A DNA stretch of 64,000 nucleotides from Prostheceraeus crozeri (GCA_907163375.1 CAJQUW010002113.1:91286-155285); one strand, 5' to 3'; positions 10,160-22,255 are shown, counted from the first letter of the stretch. Made by a program: numbers and translations. The notes: generated by a model not told the origin, from the letters alone.

Positions 10160-12030
10160 CAGCTGATGACGTAATACCCATCATCCAAACACTAAAAATC
10201 CCGTCTATCTCCGGTTCTAGTGCTCCGATTGAGCTGGAAATACACCATTTCCATGTAGAATTTGACGCTGAATCCGAATCTGGCCTCCGTTTTCCCATCC
10301 GATGCTTCGTTTTGGCTCTACAGTAGGCAGCCATCGCAAAAATTCTAACTCTGTCGTTTTTCCGAAAAATGTTGAACATTTTTCTCGCCGATTGACTTGA
10401 AACTCTCCGATTGACTTGAAACTCACCATGCAGATAAAGAATTTCACGCTGATTCCAAATCTGAAATCCGTTTTCCAATCCGATGCTTCGTTTTGAAGCT
10501 AGAGGCCAAAACGTCCCAAATTCTAACTCTGTCGTTTTTCACCAATGTCCCAAAATCTTAAATGGCGTCTCACATCTAAACGAAGACAGATAGGAACAAG
10601 CCGATTCTTTCAGTGAATTTGTCCCACTCTTAGCTTTCAAACGAGCTATCGCACGACAAAATCCGTCCACTGGAAGCCAAAATCGAAGCAAGCTGTCCAG
10701 AGGGGGGGGGACGTCAGTGAAAATTTTTTCTCTCCGATTTCGCTGGAAACATCCTTCCTAACCCAAAATTTCACGTAGATTCCGAATTTGGCCTCCGTTT
10801 TCTCATCCGATGCTTCGTTTGGGCGCTACACACCAAAACATCCCAAATTCTAACTCTGTCGTTTTTTCGAAAAATGTTGAAAATTTTTTCTCACCGATTG
10901 ACTTGAAACTCACCATACAGATAAAGAATTTCACGCTGATTCCAAATCTGAAATCCGTTTTCCAATCCGATGCTTCGTTTTGAAGCTAGAGCCCAAAACG
11001 TCCCAAATTCTAACTCTTTCGTTTTTCGCCAATGTCCCAAAATCTTAAATGGCGTCTCACATCTAAACGAAGACAGATAGGAACAAGCCGATTCTTTCAG
11101 TGAATTTTTCTCACTCTTAGCTTTCAAACGAGCTATCGCACGACAAAATCCGTCCACTGGAAGCCAAAATCGAAGCAAGCTGTCCAGAGGGGGGGGGACG
11201 TCAGTGAAAATTTTTTCTCTCCGATTTCGCTGGAAACATCCTTCCTAACCCAAAATTTCACGTAGATTCCGAATCTGGCCTCCGTTTTCTCATCCGATGC
11301 TTCGTTTGGGCGCTACACACCAAAACATCCCAAATTCTAACTCTGTCGTTTTTTCGAAAAATGTTGAAAATTTTTTCTCACCGATTGACTTGAAACTCAC
11401 CATACAGATAAAGAATTTCACGCTGATTCCAAATCTGAAATCCGTTTTCCAATCCGATGCTTCGTTTTGAAGTTAGAGCCCAAAACGTCCCAAATTCTAA
11501 CTCTGTCGTTTTTCGCCAATGTCCCAAAATCTTAAATGGCGTCTCACATCTAAACGAAGACAGATAGGAACAAGCCGATTCTTTCAGTGAATTTTTTTCA
11601 CTCTTAGCTTTCAAACGAGCTATCGCACGACAAAATCCGTCCACTGGAAGCCAAAATCGAAGCAAGCTGTCCAGAGGGGGGGGGACGTCAGTGAAAATTT
11701 TTTCTCTCCGATTTCGCTGGAAACATCCTTCCTAACCCAAAATTTCACGTAGATTCCGAATCTGGCCTCCGTTTTCTCATCCGATGCTTCGTTTGGGCGC
11801 TACACACCAAAACGTCCCAAATTCTAACTCTGTCGTTTTTCGCCAATGTCCCAAAATCTTAAATGGCGTCTCACATCTAAACGAAGACAGATAGGAACAA
11901 GCCGATCCTTTCAGTGAATTTGTCTCACTCTTAGCTTTCAAACGAGCTATCGCACGACAAAATCCGTCCACTAGAAGCCAAAATCGAAGCAAGCTGTCCA
12001 GGGGAGGGGGAGGGGGGGGAGTCAGCGATG
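10160..12030. repeat. 487-bp tandem satellite (about 3.5 copies)
   Basis: The marker CCGATTGACTTGAAACTCAC occurs at 10407, 10894 and 11381, an exact 487-bp period. Each unit is a diverged dimer: the box CCCAAATTCTAACTCTGTCG occurs twice per unit. The last unit recombined between its two halves and is shortened. A G run of 8-9 ends each half. The ORFs on the minus strand (95 aa, repeated) are by-products of the tandem repeat. The array ends in a G-rich junction at 12000-12022. Confidence 0.9.
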
Positions 12031-12439
12031 GCGGCCATCTTGGGCTATCTGGTGTTTGTCACTTCCTTACTACTGTTGCAGTTTTTTAATTGATTTGGTT
12101 AGTCTTCAAATGAGAGTTTTTGTGAACTATTTACAATTGTTTGATCCTGATCTATGATATATTCATGTGATTTATGAAATAATGGTAATTACATTTCATG
12201 TGTTAACACCGTTGAAATTTTGATTACAATGGTCAGCCTTAGATTAGCTAATAGGCGAGTTGATTCTGGGTATGAATTGATGCAATAAACGGATAAGTTA
12301 ACCGCAAGATTTGAAGTGTAGATATCACAAGTAAAACATAAGATGAGCATGGAACTTTTTCAAGACAACTGCAAGACCTGGTTAAGATCTTGAGTGGTGA
12401 CCATTCAAGCCTTGCAAGTTCGTGCGCAAGAGCAGTGTG

Positions 12440-13060
12440 ACAGCCTTACAAGAAAAACACAAGATGGAAAAGATTTGTCGACTAGTGTGCTGCCTCACAC
12501 GCACACAATTCTCTTTCGCTCCGTCTGAACCACAGATCTAATAATGAACACACGACTAGCATGTGTGACTAATCGTTCGAAGAAAACAGCCGTGATTCGC
12601 GCAGGCGCAAAACTGTTCACTCTGAGGTTGAGCGTCTGATTTTGAGACGGAAAGCTGTGCACAGCTACCACGAGAAACTATCGAATTTCAATGAAATATA
12701 CTGGATGACACTTTTCATTTTTATAAATGTTGGTAAATTATTATTGAGGACGCGCCGAAGGCTTCGCAGGTACGGAGAAGACGCCACTGTCGGTAGCACA
12801 GACATCGAACACTAAGCATCAGTTGACCTAGTTGTTGATGTTCGATGTCTATGGTCGATAGTATATAAACATAGACATCGGGTATATATATATGTATATA
12901 AATTTGCAAAATATTTGGCTTTTTAAAAGCTGCCACAAATAGTTTTTGTATCACATGAACCTGATCTCCGTAAAAACTGGATGTTTCGATATAAAAATTT
13001 TCACTGCATACAGTTGCATTTCTGAGTCAACAATCTACCCACTACATATATACTCTATAA
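12440..13060. repeat. Interspersed repeat R, copy 1
   Basis: Shared with 61160-61480 and 63740-63990: for example AAACTGTTCACTCTGAGGTT, GACGGAAAGCTGTGCACAGC and CGCAGGTACGGAGAAGACGC. A hairpin (AGACATCGAA against TTCGATGTCT) sits at about 12802-12851. The family is unknown and no coding potential is seen. Confidence 0.7.
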
Positions 13061-14480
13061 TTCTGCAATTGTTCAATCGTCTTTCGACGAAAATGAAGGC
13101 AACACATTTATTGTAAAATATTCATGAACAACATCACAGAATATAAATTACATTGACCGAGTACATTCATATTAATCATTGAATTCAGAAAGTGAAGTTT
13201 TTGTAAATTTGATTTTTCTTATTTGTTTGTATTGCTCAATAACCATTTAAGTCACTTTTTACCATGATGTGAAATAATTCTTTCGATTGGATCTGCGCGT
13301 GATCGTGCTTTTGCATTAGATTTCCATACAACTTTCCTGCAATTCTCTTTCACGACTAGTATTTAAATAGGTGAAGTAGTGATGCTTTTTGTGCACATAT
13401 TAAAGCATGGGATCTCTTTCTCAGTCCAGCAGCATATTGTAGACCGCTTTGTTTTCATTTTGTTTATGTTATCTTATCCAGAGCATAAATAGCATTGAGA
13501 TGATAAGACAATGATTTAAGCATCTATGATTATATTTTTTTGACGATGTGCAAGCAATGCATTTTGTACGTATAGGATGTCCAAATTGTGATGTGCGTAA
13601 TCCATTTTTTTCTAACCATCAATGGAGACTTACTGGTTTTTGGCATCCACTTAGTCTCTGAGCTAGTACTGTTCGGAAGTGGTCTAATTTGAGGTATTGC
13701 TGATGACAGAACTCCATGAACCATGATGCTAATATAAACAGGGAGATCATCGTAGCTGAATGTGTCCATCCCTAAAAATCAGCAATTTTTTGTTTTCATG
13801 CGGTAATTGAATTTGTTGTGTTGACTGTTCACAGTGAATGTTAAGTTTGAGAAGATTAAAAAATATTTTTCTGTATAATGTTGAAATCTTGTGGTTAAAT
13901 TTATGTAACATGCTGCTTCACTTGCATCATTACGTAATTGCAATTACATCACGAAAACCTGGGCCCCGAAAAAATTTTATGGCGACGCGCCTGTATTCAC
14001 TTGACTGTTCTTCTTTGAGATCTGGTTGAGATGAGATTGGTTGAGATTGTTTGAGATTGTTTGAGATGAAAGTTAGAGGTGCCCGCTGTTCTTGGATGGA
14101 AAACGTGTCCTGAAAAGTCTTGAAATGCCCTGGAATCGTCAGCTTTTCATCAGATTCTGCAATACTTGTGTTTAAGTAGGCCTGGGTTTATGGACATTGC
14201 CGGCACAAATCGAATGTGTCATTTCCATACTTTTTTCATCTTTACTCTCAAGCTTGTCTCGCATATACATTTTTACAGCACTGTTTTCTTTATGGGTCTG
14301 CCTATAAGGACAATGGATCATTGCTGTTGAACTGATAAAAGAAATCTAATAGGCCGATTATGGAAAACTAATGCTATAAAGTGTGCAGCTGATGATGGTT
14401 AGTAACTGTTGATCCCAATGCGTGTATGTGGAATTGTTTAATGAATTCATGCAAGTTTTTCGACGCGAATTCCATTAGAT
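13061..14480. other. No gene recognised
   Basis: AT-rich sequence with a few ORFs under 80 codons and no family resemblance. A short GTTTGAGATT-type tandem repeat lies at about 14030-14065. Confidence 0.5.
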
Positions 14481-15212
14481 CTAAGTGTTAGTTTGGCTAT
14501 AGGCCCTACACAATATTCTCCTTAACGCACAATTTTGTGCTGGTATGTGTATGTCCAATAAGACGAAGCCCAGCCTGTCCCAGAAGACAGTACACATCTT
14601 TTTGCCAGCAGATGACTGCGTTTTAAACTTTATCTTTGATGGAGAACCGGTATGGTGCCACTCCATGGACTGTCGTTTAGACTCAGGCTCGTAGTGGTGA
14701 CACGTTTCGTCACCAGTGATGATCTAGTCCAAGAAAGACTCGCCCTCGGTCTCGTATCGATTCTGCAATTCTCGACTGACAGCCACACGTTGATCTTTGT
14801 TTTCCTGTGTAAGCATGCGTGGAACCCTTCTGGTCCACACTTTGCTGTACCCCAAGTTCGACAGCATCATCTCTACTGCCCCAACACCAACATCCAAAAC
14901 AGCTCGCATTTGTGCGACCGTGATCCTTCGATCCTCGCGAATGAGCTGGTCGAGGCGTTCTGTGTTTTTGTCGTTGTTGGCTGTGCAAGGTCGTCCAGAC
15001 CGAGGTCTATCGCACACGTCTGCATCGCCACTTAGGAATCGACGAACCCATCTCACTGAGCTCACGTCAACCGCCTCAGTTCCGTAAACGTTAACGAGGC
15101 ACCGATGAATGTCAATTGGCGGAACGTGTTCTGCGTTTAAGAATTCAATGACACACCTCCGCTTTTGACGAACGTCCATGACGAGATGATTCCAAGGACT
15201 TAAATGATTCAC
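14481..15212 (-). mobile_element. Decayed mariner transposase
   Basis: The minus-strand N-terminal part (15212-14724) carries the mariner helix-turn-helix region (KRRCVIEFLNAEH), WVRRFLSGDADVCDRPRSGR and a segment ending TEGESFLD, typical of the lead-in to the first catalytic aspartate. A second frame (14666-14481) carries MEWHHTGSPSKIKF and GKKMCTVFWDRLGFVLLDIH, which in the family follow shortly after. The frame changes between the two, and the C-terminal third with the remaining catalytic residues is not seen. No terminal inverted repeats were identified. It is inactive. Confidence 0.8.
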
Positions 15213-15551
15213 GTTTACTCTTTCTTGCTTATAAAGAATCGATTGTCTTCGTAGCGTATCACGAATAAATAATGTAGTGCTGCTTCAATCGATCGATTCG
15301 ATTTCATCAGCCTTTTCGGCACACACGGCATCAGTTGATTCGATTTCAACAGCATTATCGATGCGTACGCAGAAAGCGTGGCGGTCACACAACTTGATTC
15401 CTGCGTCTATGTCGTCGGTGCGTGAAACATAGACATGAACAATGCCTGGTCATGACACTAAGTTTCGATCGTATGAGAGAGAAGTTATAGGCTCGTTAGA
15501 GTCCGATAAAAAGTAAGAACAAAAGAGAATAGGAAGACAAAATTTTTCGTC

Positions 15552-15609
15552 GTCTCTGTTTTTGTTGACTGTTTTCATTTGTCTCCGTTTTTGTTGACTG
15601 TTTTCATTT
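15552..15609. repeat. 29-bp direct repeat, two copies
   Basis: GTCTCTGTTTTTGTTGACTG plus TTTTCATTT, repeated with one substitution. Confidence 0.8.
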
Positions 15610-15639
15610 GTCTCTGTGTTGACTTATGTTGATGTTGAG

Positions 15640-16353
15640 TCTCTGAAATTCTAGTATAAGAAACTTTGCTTGTTTTGATGGTGGTGCTCTCATTTCTGGA
15701 TCTCTTACAGTTTTTTAATAAAAATTGGGAGGCATTACTTTCGGAACGACCCACGTACTATACTTTACTTCATGTGGAGCTCCATTTTGCATTCTGTAAA
15801 TTATATTTATGATGGATTTCTTGGTGTGTTGAACCCTTGAACTTGGCCTGGATCTCTTTAACCTTAGAATCCGATGGGAATCTTCTGATATAGTCGAATC
15901 TGAATTGAAGAAATAATACCCATGAAAAATTGTCATAATCACAAAGCCCTCAGTCTCATCAACAAATATTTCCTCATCAATCCTTCATCTACATCACAAT
16001 GCAGCAGTAATTAGGCTCATATGCATACAGTTATAACATTACCATATTGAATGCTCTCCGCTTTAGACAACTGTTGATGAGACCATAAGGTTTCTTAGCC
16101 AACTTCTTCATCAGGGGAAGATGCATGCTAGTACTACATGTATTTTGTATTATGAGGGTAGAAAAGAAATCAGAGTGTGTCACGGCGGACCGTGGTACAA
16201 AGCTCGCTCAAGATTTTGACCTGTGAATTATGGAAAGCTTTGATTTTTTGTTACCGAGATACCCCGATGACATCTCGCTGTTGAGGGCGACATTTGGGCA
16301 AGAAAATCAGTAGGACCGAAACACAAAACAGGATGTTCAAGACTGCATGACAA
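15640..16353. other. No gene recognised
   Basis: No convincing ORF or repeat family was identified here. Confidence 0.4.
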
Positions 16354-17966
16354 ATGAAAACAGAAGGGAAAGATGTAGTTCAAGGAAACATCGTGGGAAG
16401 TGAAAGAGGAGAGATTTTAGTTGAAGAAGACATCAAAATTCGTTGGAAAGAGTTCTTTGAACGACTGCTAAACAAAAGTATCAACGTTAATATCGATGAA
16501 CCGACCATAACCGAAGAACCCACAGAAAGAGTGACTGAGAAGAAGTTTGTAGTGCTCTATGCGAAATGAAAAACGGCAAAGCTCCGGGACCATCAAGCCT
16601 CTCTGTTGAACTACTTTAGGGAGCTGGTGAAGATACTGCTATGAGACTGGTGACCGTATTCCAGGAGGCAATTGATGGTGGTGGAATCATGGAATGGGCA
16701 TTACGCTAATAAGGAGTTCCTGAGCGATTGGTTGCGGTAGTAATATCCATGGATCGGAGCTCAACAGCGCAAATCATGACGAAGTTTGTACTATCGGAGG
16801 AGCTGGACGTTGCCATAGGGTACGTCAAAGGGTCATCGCTTATCCCCTTGCTGTTCATGACAGTGATGGAGGAAGCGTCCAAACAGTGTAGAGGATCTGG
16901 CCCATGGGAGCTGTTGTATGCTGATGATCTCGTTTTAACGGCTACCTCTAAGCAAGAAGTTACTAATATGTTTTCAAAGTGGAAGGATGGTTTAGTGCGG
17001 TGTGGTTTGAAGATCAATGGGATGAAAGCCAAGGTAATGACAACTAGGAAGAATAAATAACGCACCAAGTCTGGAAAGTGGCCGTGCAGTTGTTGCGGTA
17101 GGGGAGTCGGCGCAAACTCGATCTTATGTGTTTGATGCAAATTGTGGTATCACAAAAAGTGCTGCCTATTGCGGTCATTTGAAAGGAATAATGAACTTCC
17201 GGTGTCGGAACTGCACCGTCTTTTTCAGCTCGCCTGATGATGATTCACTCAAAGTGAATGGGATCACTCTACACAAAGTCCAAGAATTTTATTACCTCTG
17301 ACATGTCGTGGACTCAGAGGCAGGTGCAGAAGGACCGGTTCAGACTCGCATCGCGGCTTCGTGGACGAAGTGGAGAGAATTGGCCAGTCTTCTTACCAAC
17401 AAAGTCATTCCATTGAAGTGTAGAGCCCATGTGTATGAGATGCGTATCTGTAGATCGGTCCTCATCTGTGGAGCGGAAACGTGACCACTTACTCTAAAGC
17501 TGATCTTCATAGAAATGCTGACAGAAGAATGATGAGGTACTTGGCAAAGGTAAGGTTGAAAGATAAATTTTCAAACAAGGAAGTAGCGAGACGTTGTGGC
17601 TTTCCCGAACTTCCAGTTCGTCTGCGGCAAAGACGTATGCGTTGGTTTGGCCATGTGAAACGTACCACGAATGACATCATTAGCGAAGTTCACTTGACAG
17701 TCGACGACCACCTGGAGCACCTAGGAAGACTTGGCAAACCTGTATCCAAGAAGACCTGGAATCTCAGGAGGCGTCGGAAAAATGACTCTAGATCGTTACA
17801 AATGGAAATAGTCATCACAACTTCGTGCAGCCCCGGATCCGGGAACAAGAGACGCAAAACGAGGAAGAAGTGGGAATTAACAAAAATCAAAAATTGGATC
17901 ACCTCCGTATCGAAATTTAGCATCCATCTTAGATGGGATGCGCATCGTCGGAGAAATTTTAATTGA
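16354..17966 (+). mobile_element. Degenerate LINE reverse transcriptase (endonuclease-RT type)
   Basis: Fragments appear in order in shifting frames. A linker region (RWKEFFERLLN) comes first, then MKNGKAPGPSSL, the RT entry motif. Next is a damaged palm segment where GYVKGSSLIPLLF stands in place of the usual GVRQGS-P motif. The catalytic LLYADDLVLTA follows with YADD intact, then a thumb/tail segment with RMMRYLAKVRLKDKFSNKEV and RRMRWFGHVKR, typical of RTE/CR1-like tails. Several stops and frame changes make it non-functional. The endonuclease domain is absent. Confidence 0.75.
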
Positions 17967-18118
17967 TGTAATTGCTGGAAAATTAAGGTCAAAGAAGAAA
18001 CTATCAATGCCTAGAGGAGCTCAAATGACACTACAGTAGCCTATACAAACTGCTTAATGATGTGAAATTTTATACTTGTCGATAAATTCGAAATATGTGG
18101 TGCTGAAATCGCCCCCTA

Positions 18119-18322
18119 TAATTTTGTGAAAGCCTTTTTGCAAATCTTGACATCATTATTCGTAGGCTGAAAGAAAGTGGCTTACCAAATGGCTTTATCA
18201 AATTTATCAAAAGTTACTTGATTGATCGTGCTCAGGCTGTAATAATTGGAGATTATCTGTGCTCTTCCATGAATGTTTAATCAGGATTGCCACAAGGCTC
18301 ATCACTTGTGCATATTTGTAGC
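18119..18322 (+). mobile_element. LINE RT fragment truncated by a hAT insertion
   Basis: The plus strand encodes LKESGLPNGFIKFIKSYL, DRAQAVIIGD and, after a stop, SGLPQGSSL, the RT palm region of a jockey/CR1-like LINE. The fragment is interrupted by the hAT element whose target duplication starts at 18323. Confidence 0.65.
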
Positions 18323-19431
18323 ATTGTGATCCGTGTTGCCACAGCGGCGGAATTGGCGGAATCGGCGGAAATCTTGAGGTGGTGGCGGAATTCTTGGAAT
18401 TTGAGAATTCCGGCGGTCCTATTTTTTGATCATTCGGCGCAAGCTTGATTATCCTACAGGTAGCAAACGCAGATGCGGATTTTCAGCTTCTTTTCCGTGT
18501 CAACTTGCATGATGTTCCTACAGTATTGGAACGTTTCAATCTCAGATACTCGCTTCACACCTCGTCATGATTTAGCGATTTAACCATTAGATTTTCAATC
18601 TCTCTGAATTTTCTTTTAAAATCAAAACTTCTTTATATTGTCTAGACTGTGTCATATGTGTTAACGAATCAAAGCCTGAGAGATCCTCGAAAAAATCAAA
18701 GCAATGGCATCACGTTTATTGGTGACTTAATCGGTCAGTTTGTGTTTGGATTCCTGTTACCAGTGATTTTTCTTGTTGTTTTATTGACTTACGAAACTAT
18801 TTCCTCTGGGATTCACTATGTCGTTATCCGATCGTCTGCGCTTGTGCAGAACGGTCAGATCGTCCAGCGCTCGTGTGAAGTCTCTTCAACGACGTTGCTT
18901 CAAGCTTGTGTCTCAGCGAACATCCAGCTTGTCTGATCTTCTACAGGAAATCATGATGAATACCAATCGAAGGGATTACGATCTGCTAAGATATCGGCGT
19001 TGGTGGTGGAGGAATAATAAAACCTCTGTTCACGATGTTGTCTAGCCTCTCTTATTAATGGAATGGTCTCATCAGTAGGCCTACGTAACTCAGCATCTGT
19101 TTTGTGCTATTTTTTCAAATTGAATTACTTGATCAGTGAATGGGTAGAGTTGCAATTGAAGCATATGTGATGCGCATTAAACTCACTGCTTTGGAATCCA
19201 TTACTGAATTAATGATGATAAGGTACCTATGATGGGAGGGCATGGGAAAAAAAATCAGGTTACTCAATTTAGCATGCATCATTATTTACGTATAAGATTC
19301 AACGTGAATAGGTCGGACATTCATAATGACAGAAAACGGAAAAAAATTTCTTCGACCAAGATATCTATTAAAACAATAAAGTGATCCAACGTTTCGCCTT
19401 AGCTTGAACACGGACAATAAAACAAAATACC

Positions 19432-20508
19432 TTAAAATTGGACATTTATATCAGGACATTTTGATTTAATCTCAGTCAGTTCAACATTTCGTCTCACTGT
19501 CCAGTTATTTAGATTTCTATGCAAGATAGACCATCTAATACAATTCAAGGACGGATCGATGGAATGTCTATCCCGAATATGCTGGTAAACCAATGACGAA
19601 TTGTTCTTCACGTGTTCTCTTACCCTAGTTCGCATTGTGCGTTTTGATTCACCGATGTAGAATGAAGTGCAAAATTTACAATTAATTTGATACACACACC
19701 CCTTAATACCACAATCCATTCCATCACTAGCCAAGCAAAATGGACAGTCCTCTTTCAGACAAAATCTATCCTTCTGAGGCTGAAGAATCGATCCCAGACT
19801 GCATGATTTGAAGCTGATACTGAGATGGTCATTTATTTTGCATTTTCTTGCCATTGTCCTTATTTGCCTTTCTTGAGTCTCCGATAAGTATGGTAAAGTA
19901 AGATAAGTTTTCTTCTTCTCCTCTCTCTCAGTTCTTCTTTGGGATTTCGCTTTAAATAAACACTTCCGTATTACTTGTCTAGGGTAACCATTTGTACGAT
20001 ATCCATTCCTTATCAAACTTATTCCAGAATTCACCTCCTTTTCACCAGACCCATGCGATATTGCCCTCTTGAATTCGTTTGTAAGGATATTCATTTGAAC
20101 CGATCGAGGATGATGAGATACCCAAGGTATAACGTGACCTGAATGACATGGCTTTGAGTACAAAGAAAATGAAAATCCTCCATCTTGCTTAATTACTTTT
20201 ATATCCAAAAAAGGTAATTCGTCCTCTGCAGCTTCCTCCATAGTGAAATTAATGAATGGATTAATATCATTACTGAAGGTAAGAATATCCATTGATGATA
20301 CGTCCTCATAAATTAAGAAGACATCATCGATATAACGCCTTCACAGCAAGATTTTATTACCGAATTCTGAAAGAATTTGTTTTTCTAAGTAATGCATAAA
20401 TATTGTAGCGCATGCAACGGATACATTATTGCCCATTTCAATACCATTCCTCTGTTTGAAGGTAGACCCATCAATCTGAATTGTATTTGAAGAGCTTATT
20501 GTAATTGT
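19432..20508 (-). mobile_element. Penelope-like element: RT C-terminal part and GIY-YIG endonuclease
   Basis: On the minus strand an RT segment (QRNGIEMGNNVSVACA, then RRYIDDVFLIYED with the catalytic DD) leads into LPFLDIKV. A linker follows, then a Cys-rich GIY-YIG endonuclease (FCLKEDCPFCLASD, GCVYQINCKFCTSFYIGESK and RTRVREH). An in-frame stop lies between the palm segment and YIDD, and the N-terminal RT is missing, so it is dead. The 3' side reads GGCGAAACGTTGGATCAC, like PLE tails. Confidence 0.85.
19577..19791 (-). repeat. 215-bp segment duplicated at 20509-20723 (copy inside the endonuclease)
   Basis: Covers the Cys-rich and GIY-YIG part of the endonuclease. It is duplicated in the same orientation upstream of the RT, with a single base difference noticed. 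Confidence 0.9.
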
Positions 20509-20723
20509 ATATGCTGGTAAACCAATGACGAATTGTTCTTCACGTGTTCTCTTACCCTAGTTCGCATTGTGCGTTTTGATTCACCGATGTAGAATGAAGT
20601 GCAAAATTTACAATTAATTTGATACACACACCCCTTAATACCACAATCCATTCCATCACTAGCCAAGCAAAACGGACAGTCCTCTTTCAGACAAAATCTA
20701 TCCTTCTGAGGCTGAAGAATCGA
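20509..20723 (-). repeat. 215-bp direct duplicate of the PLE endonuclease segment
   Basis: An extra copy in direct orientation, 932 bp from the first. Partial tandem copies (pseudo-LTR arrangements) are characteristic of Penelope-like elements. It abuts the RT fragment at 20508 with an abrupt junction. Confidence 0.9.
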
Positions 20724-21180
20724 ATTGTACTTGAAGAGATAGCCAACTCCAGTAAGTCTCTGAAATCCTCTCTGAATGGGTTAATGAAACAGTTTTGAAC
20801 GGAATATCTCGAATATCTCCTTCATACATAGGTCTAGGAATCGGCACACCTACACCGTCGCGGCGGAATTCTGACGTCGCGGCGGAATTCTTTCCAGTTG
20901 GCCGCTGTGGCAACACTGATTGTGATGTTGCTGCATTATCAAATTTAATCATGAGTCAACCATTACCTAATATATCGATGACATCGCATATTCGGTCCAC
21001 ATTTTCTGACAGAAGACTTGCAGAATGATCGTTATATTCTAGCCACAGATTCATTTGCCGGTGTCTTGCTCAATGCGTTAATTCTTTTAATTCTTTTAAA
21101 TGCTCAGTTTGTTGCATCATCTTTAATAGATTTTATCGATTTTAATTGACTTTTAATTTTACTCAATACTTGTATTTCAG

Positions 21181-21858
21181 GCACACGTTTCATCCTTGTC
21201 TTGCCGCTTGTCACGAGCTCTACCGCTCGTAAGGATCACATGTCAGTTTCGAACTGAGGTCCATGATCCAGATCTTCATACAGAAGAGGATGACTCACGA
21301 TTTTATAAAATCGACAACAATGATTATGAAAGTTATCTAAGCAGTTTCTTTCGAATAGAGCAGAATCGATTAATGGATACCTTAGATGAAAGGGTTTTAA
21401 TGGTCCGACCCCCATCCAGAGAAGTCATATCATTGCTGAAGCAAACCGACTACACATCACCAGTGACTCGCTTCGTTTTATACGGTCGTCGAGGAGTTGG
21501 GATCTCAAATCAACTAGCTCACATTGCTCATTGGTGCGGACGAAAGAAATGGCTATTGGTGCATGCTTACAATCTTCAAGAAATCCTTCACTACAGTCCG
21601 AAAATGGATCAATCATCCATAAATGCAGGGTTCTGGGACTCTCCGAAAGAATCGGTGGATTGGTTGAAGCGGTTTACGACAATCAATACTGAATGGTTGG
21701 AACAACACAGACCTGTTACAACTAAAGACGTTGTCTGGAATTTGAAAGAATCATGTAGCTCTGGATCGAGTTGGCAGGAGGTTATCGAATTTGGTATCGC
21801 TCGACCGAAGTACTCTACAGATGCGCTTGCTGTTATTTTGAGAGAAATACGTGTACAG
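21181..21858 (+). CDS. Mitochondrial ribosomal protein S29 (DAP3), first visible coding exon
   Basis: The exon encodes 226 residues of the small-subunit mitochondrial ribosomal GTPase-like protein S29/DAP3. A good acceptor (TACTTGTATTTCAG) precedes it and CAG/GTAAGC follows, both phase 0. It starts AHVSSLSCRLSRALPLVRIT, an Arg/Ser/Leu-rich stretch fitting a mitochondrial presequence; the start Met must be on an upstream exon I did not find. The P-loop region is FVLYGRRGVGISNQLAHIAH, followed by WLKRFTTINTEWLEQ and WNLKESCSSGSSWQEVIEFG, colinear with vertebrate DAP3. The Walker A lysine (GEKGTGKT in human) is isoleucine here (GRRGVGIS), so nucleotide binding may be altered. Together with 26565-27065 it gives 392 residues, close to the usual about 398. 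Confidence 0.9.
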
Positions 21859-22189
21859 GTAAGCTTCTGATACGTTGCTTTAGTTTTAGTAGCACAACTG
21901 ATTGAAATTTTAACTTTGTTCAATCTTTCTGCAACTAACTTGCTGAGGAAATATTTAGGCAATGACAGAAAACATTTCCAATCCGAACCCCATTCATTAC
22001 ACCATTATTCATAGATGTTGATTAACTCCGTTTCCCATTCATATCCAGGAATGCCCATGACTCTATGAGGTCCAGCTACTTAGCCAGATATTGTATTCTC
22101 ATAAAGGTTAAAGACAGAGATGATTAACAAAGTAAAGAAGCTGCAGTATATAAGATATAAAAGTAGTCTGTTATTTTTGAAGTCAATTT

Positions 22190-22255
22190 TTTTCAAACCA
22201 ATATACTTCAACGACTAAGTGTCGTTATCATCAGGGCACATAAAGAGATATTAAC
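22190..22255 (-). repeat. Probable Penelope-like 3' remnant
   Basis: The minus strand reads GCCCTGATGATAACGACACT then TAGTCGTTGAAGTATATTGG, a tail motif of the type common at the 3' ends of Penelope-like elements (peptide-level PDDNDT). It folds into a 6-bp hairpin (AACGAC/GTCGTT). The rest of the element is not recognised. Confidence 0.35.

Larger units (their letters stand above)
18331..20918. mobile_element. hAT-type element with perfect 8-bp TSD, carrying a Penelope-like insertion
   Basis: Terminal inverted repeats are GTGTTGCCACAGCGGC on the left and its complement on the right (ending GCAACACTG). ATTGTGAT occurs immediately outside both ends (18323-18330 and 20919-20926), the 8-bp duplication expected for hAT. 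Subterminal GGCGGAATT repeats lie at both ends. No hAT transposase is recognised, so it is non-autonomous. Inside are ORFs of unknown meaning (18649-19045) and a Penelope-like element (19432-20723). Confidence 0.85.

Noticed and set aside
10891-11665. Repeated 95-codon minus-strand ORFs
   Set aside because: They follow the 487-bp satellite period and include frame-neutral repeat sequence; no family and no gene signals.
14797-15087. Plus-strand ORFs over the mariner
   Set aside because: Antisense shadows of the recognisable mariner transposase on the minus strand.
18649-19045. ORFs with an Arg-rich start resembling a mitochondrial presequence, considered as the missing first exon of DAP3
   Set aside because: They lie inside a hAT-type insertion and no donor in the right phase was found; the resemblance is compositional only.
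20698-21028. Short ORFs just upstream of the DAP3 exon
   Set aside because: They cross the hAT end and its target duplication; no splice support.
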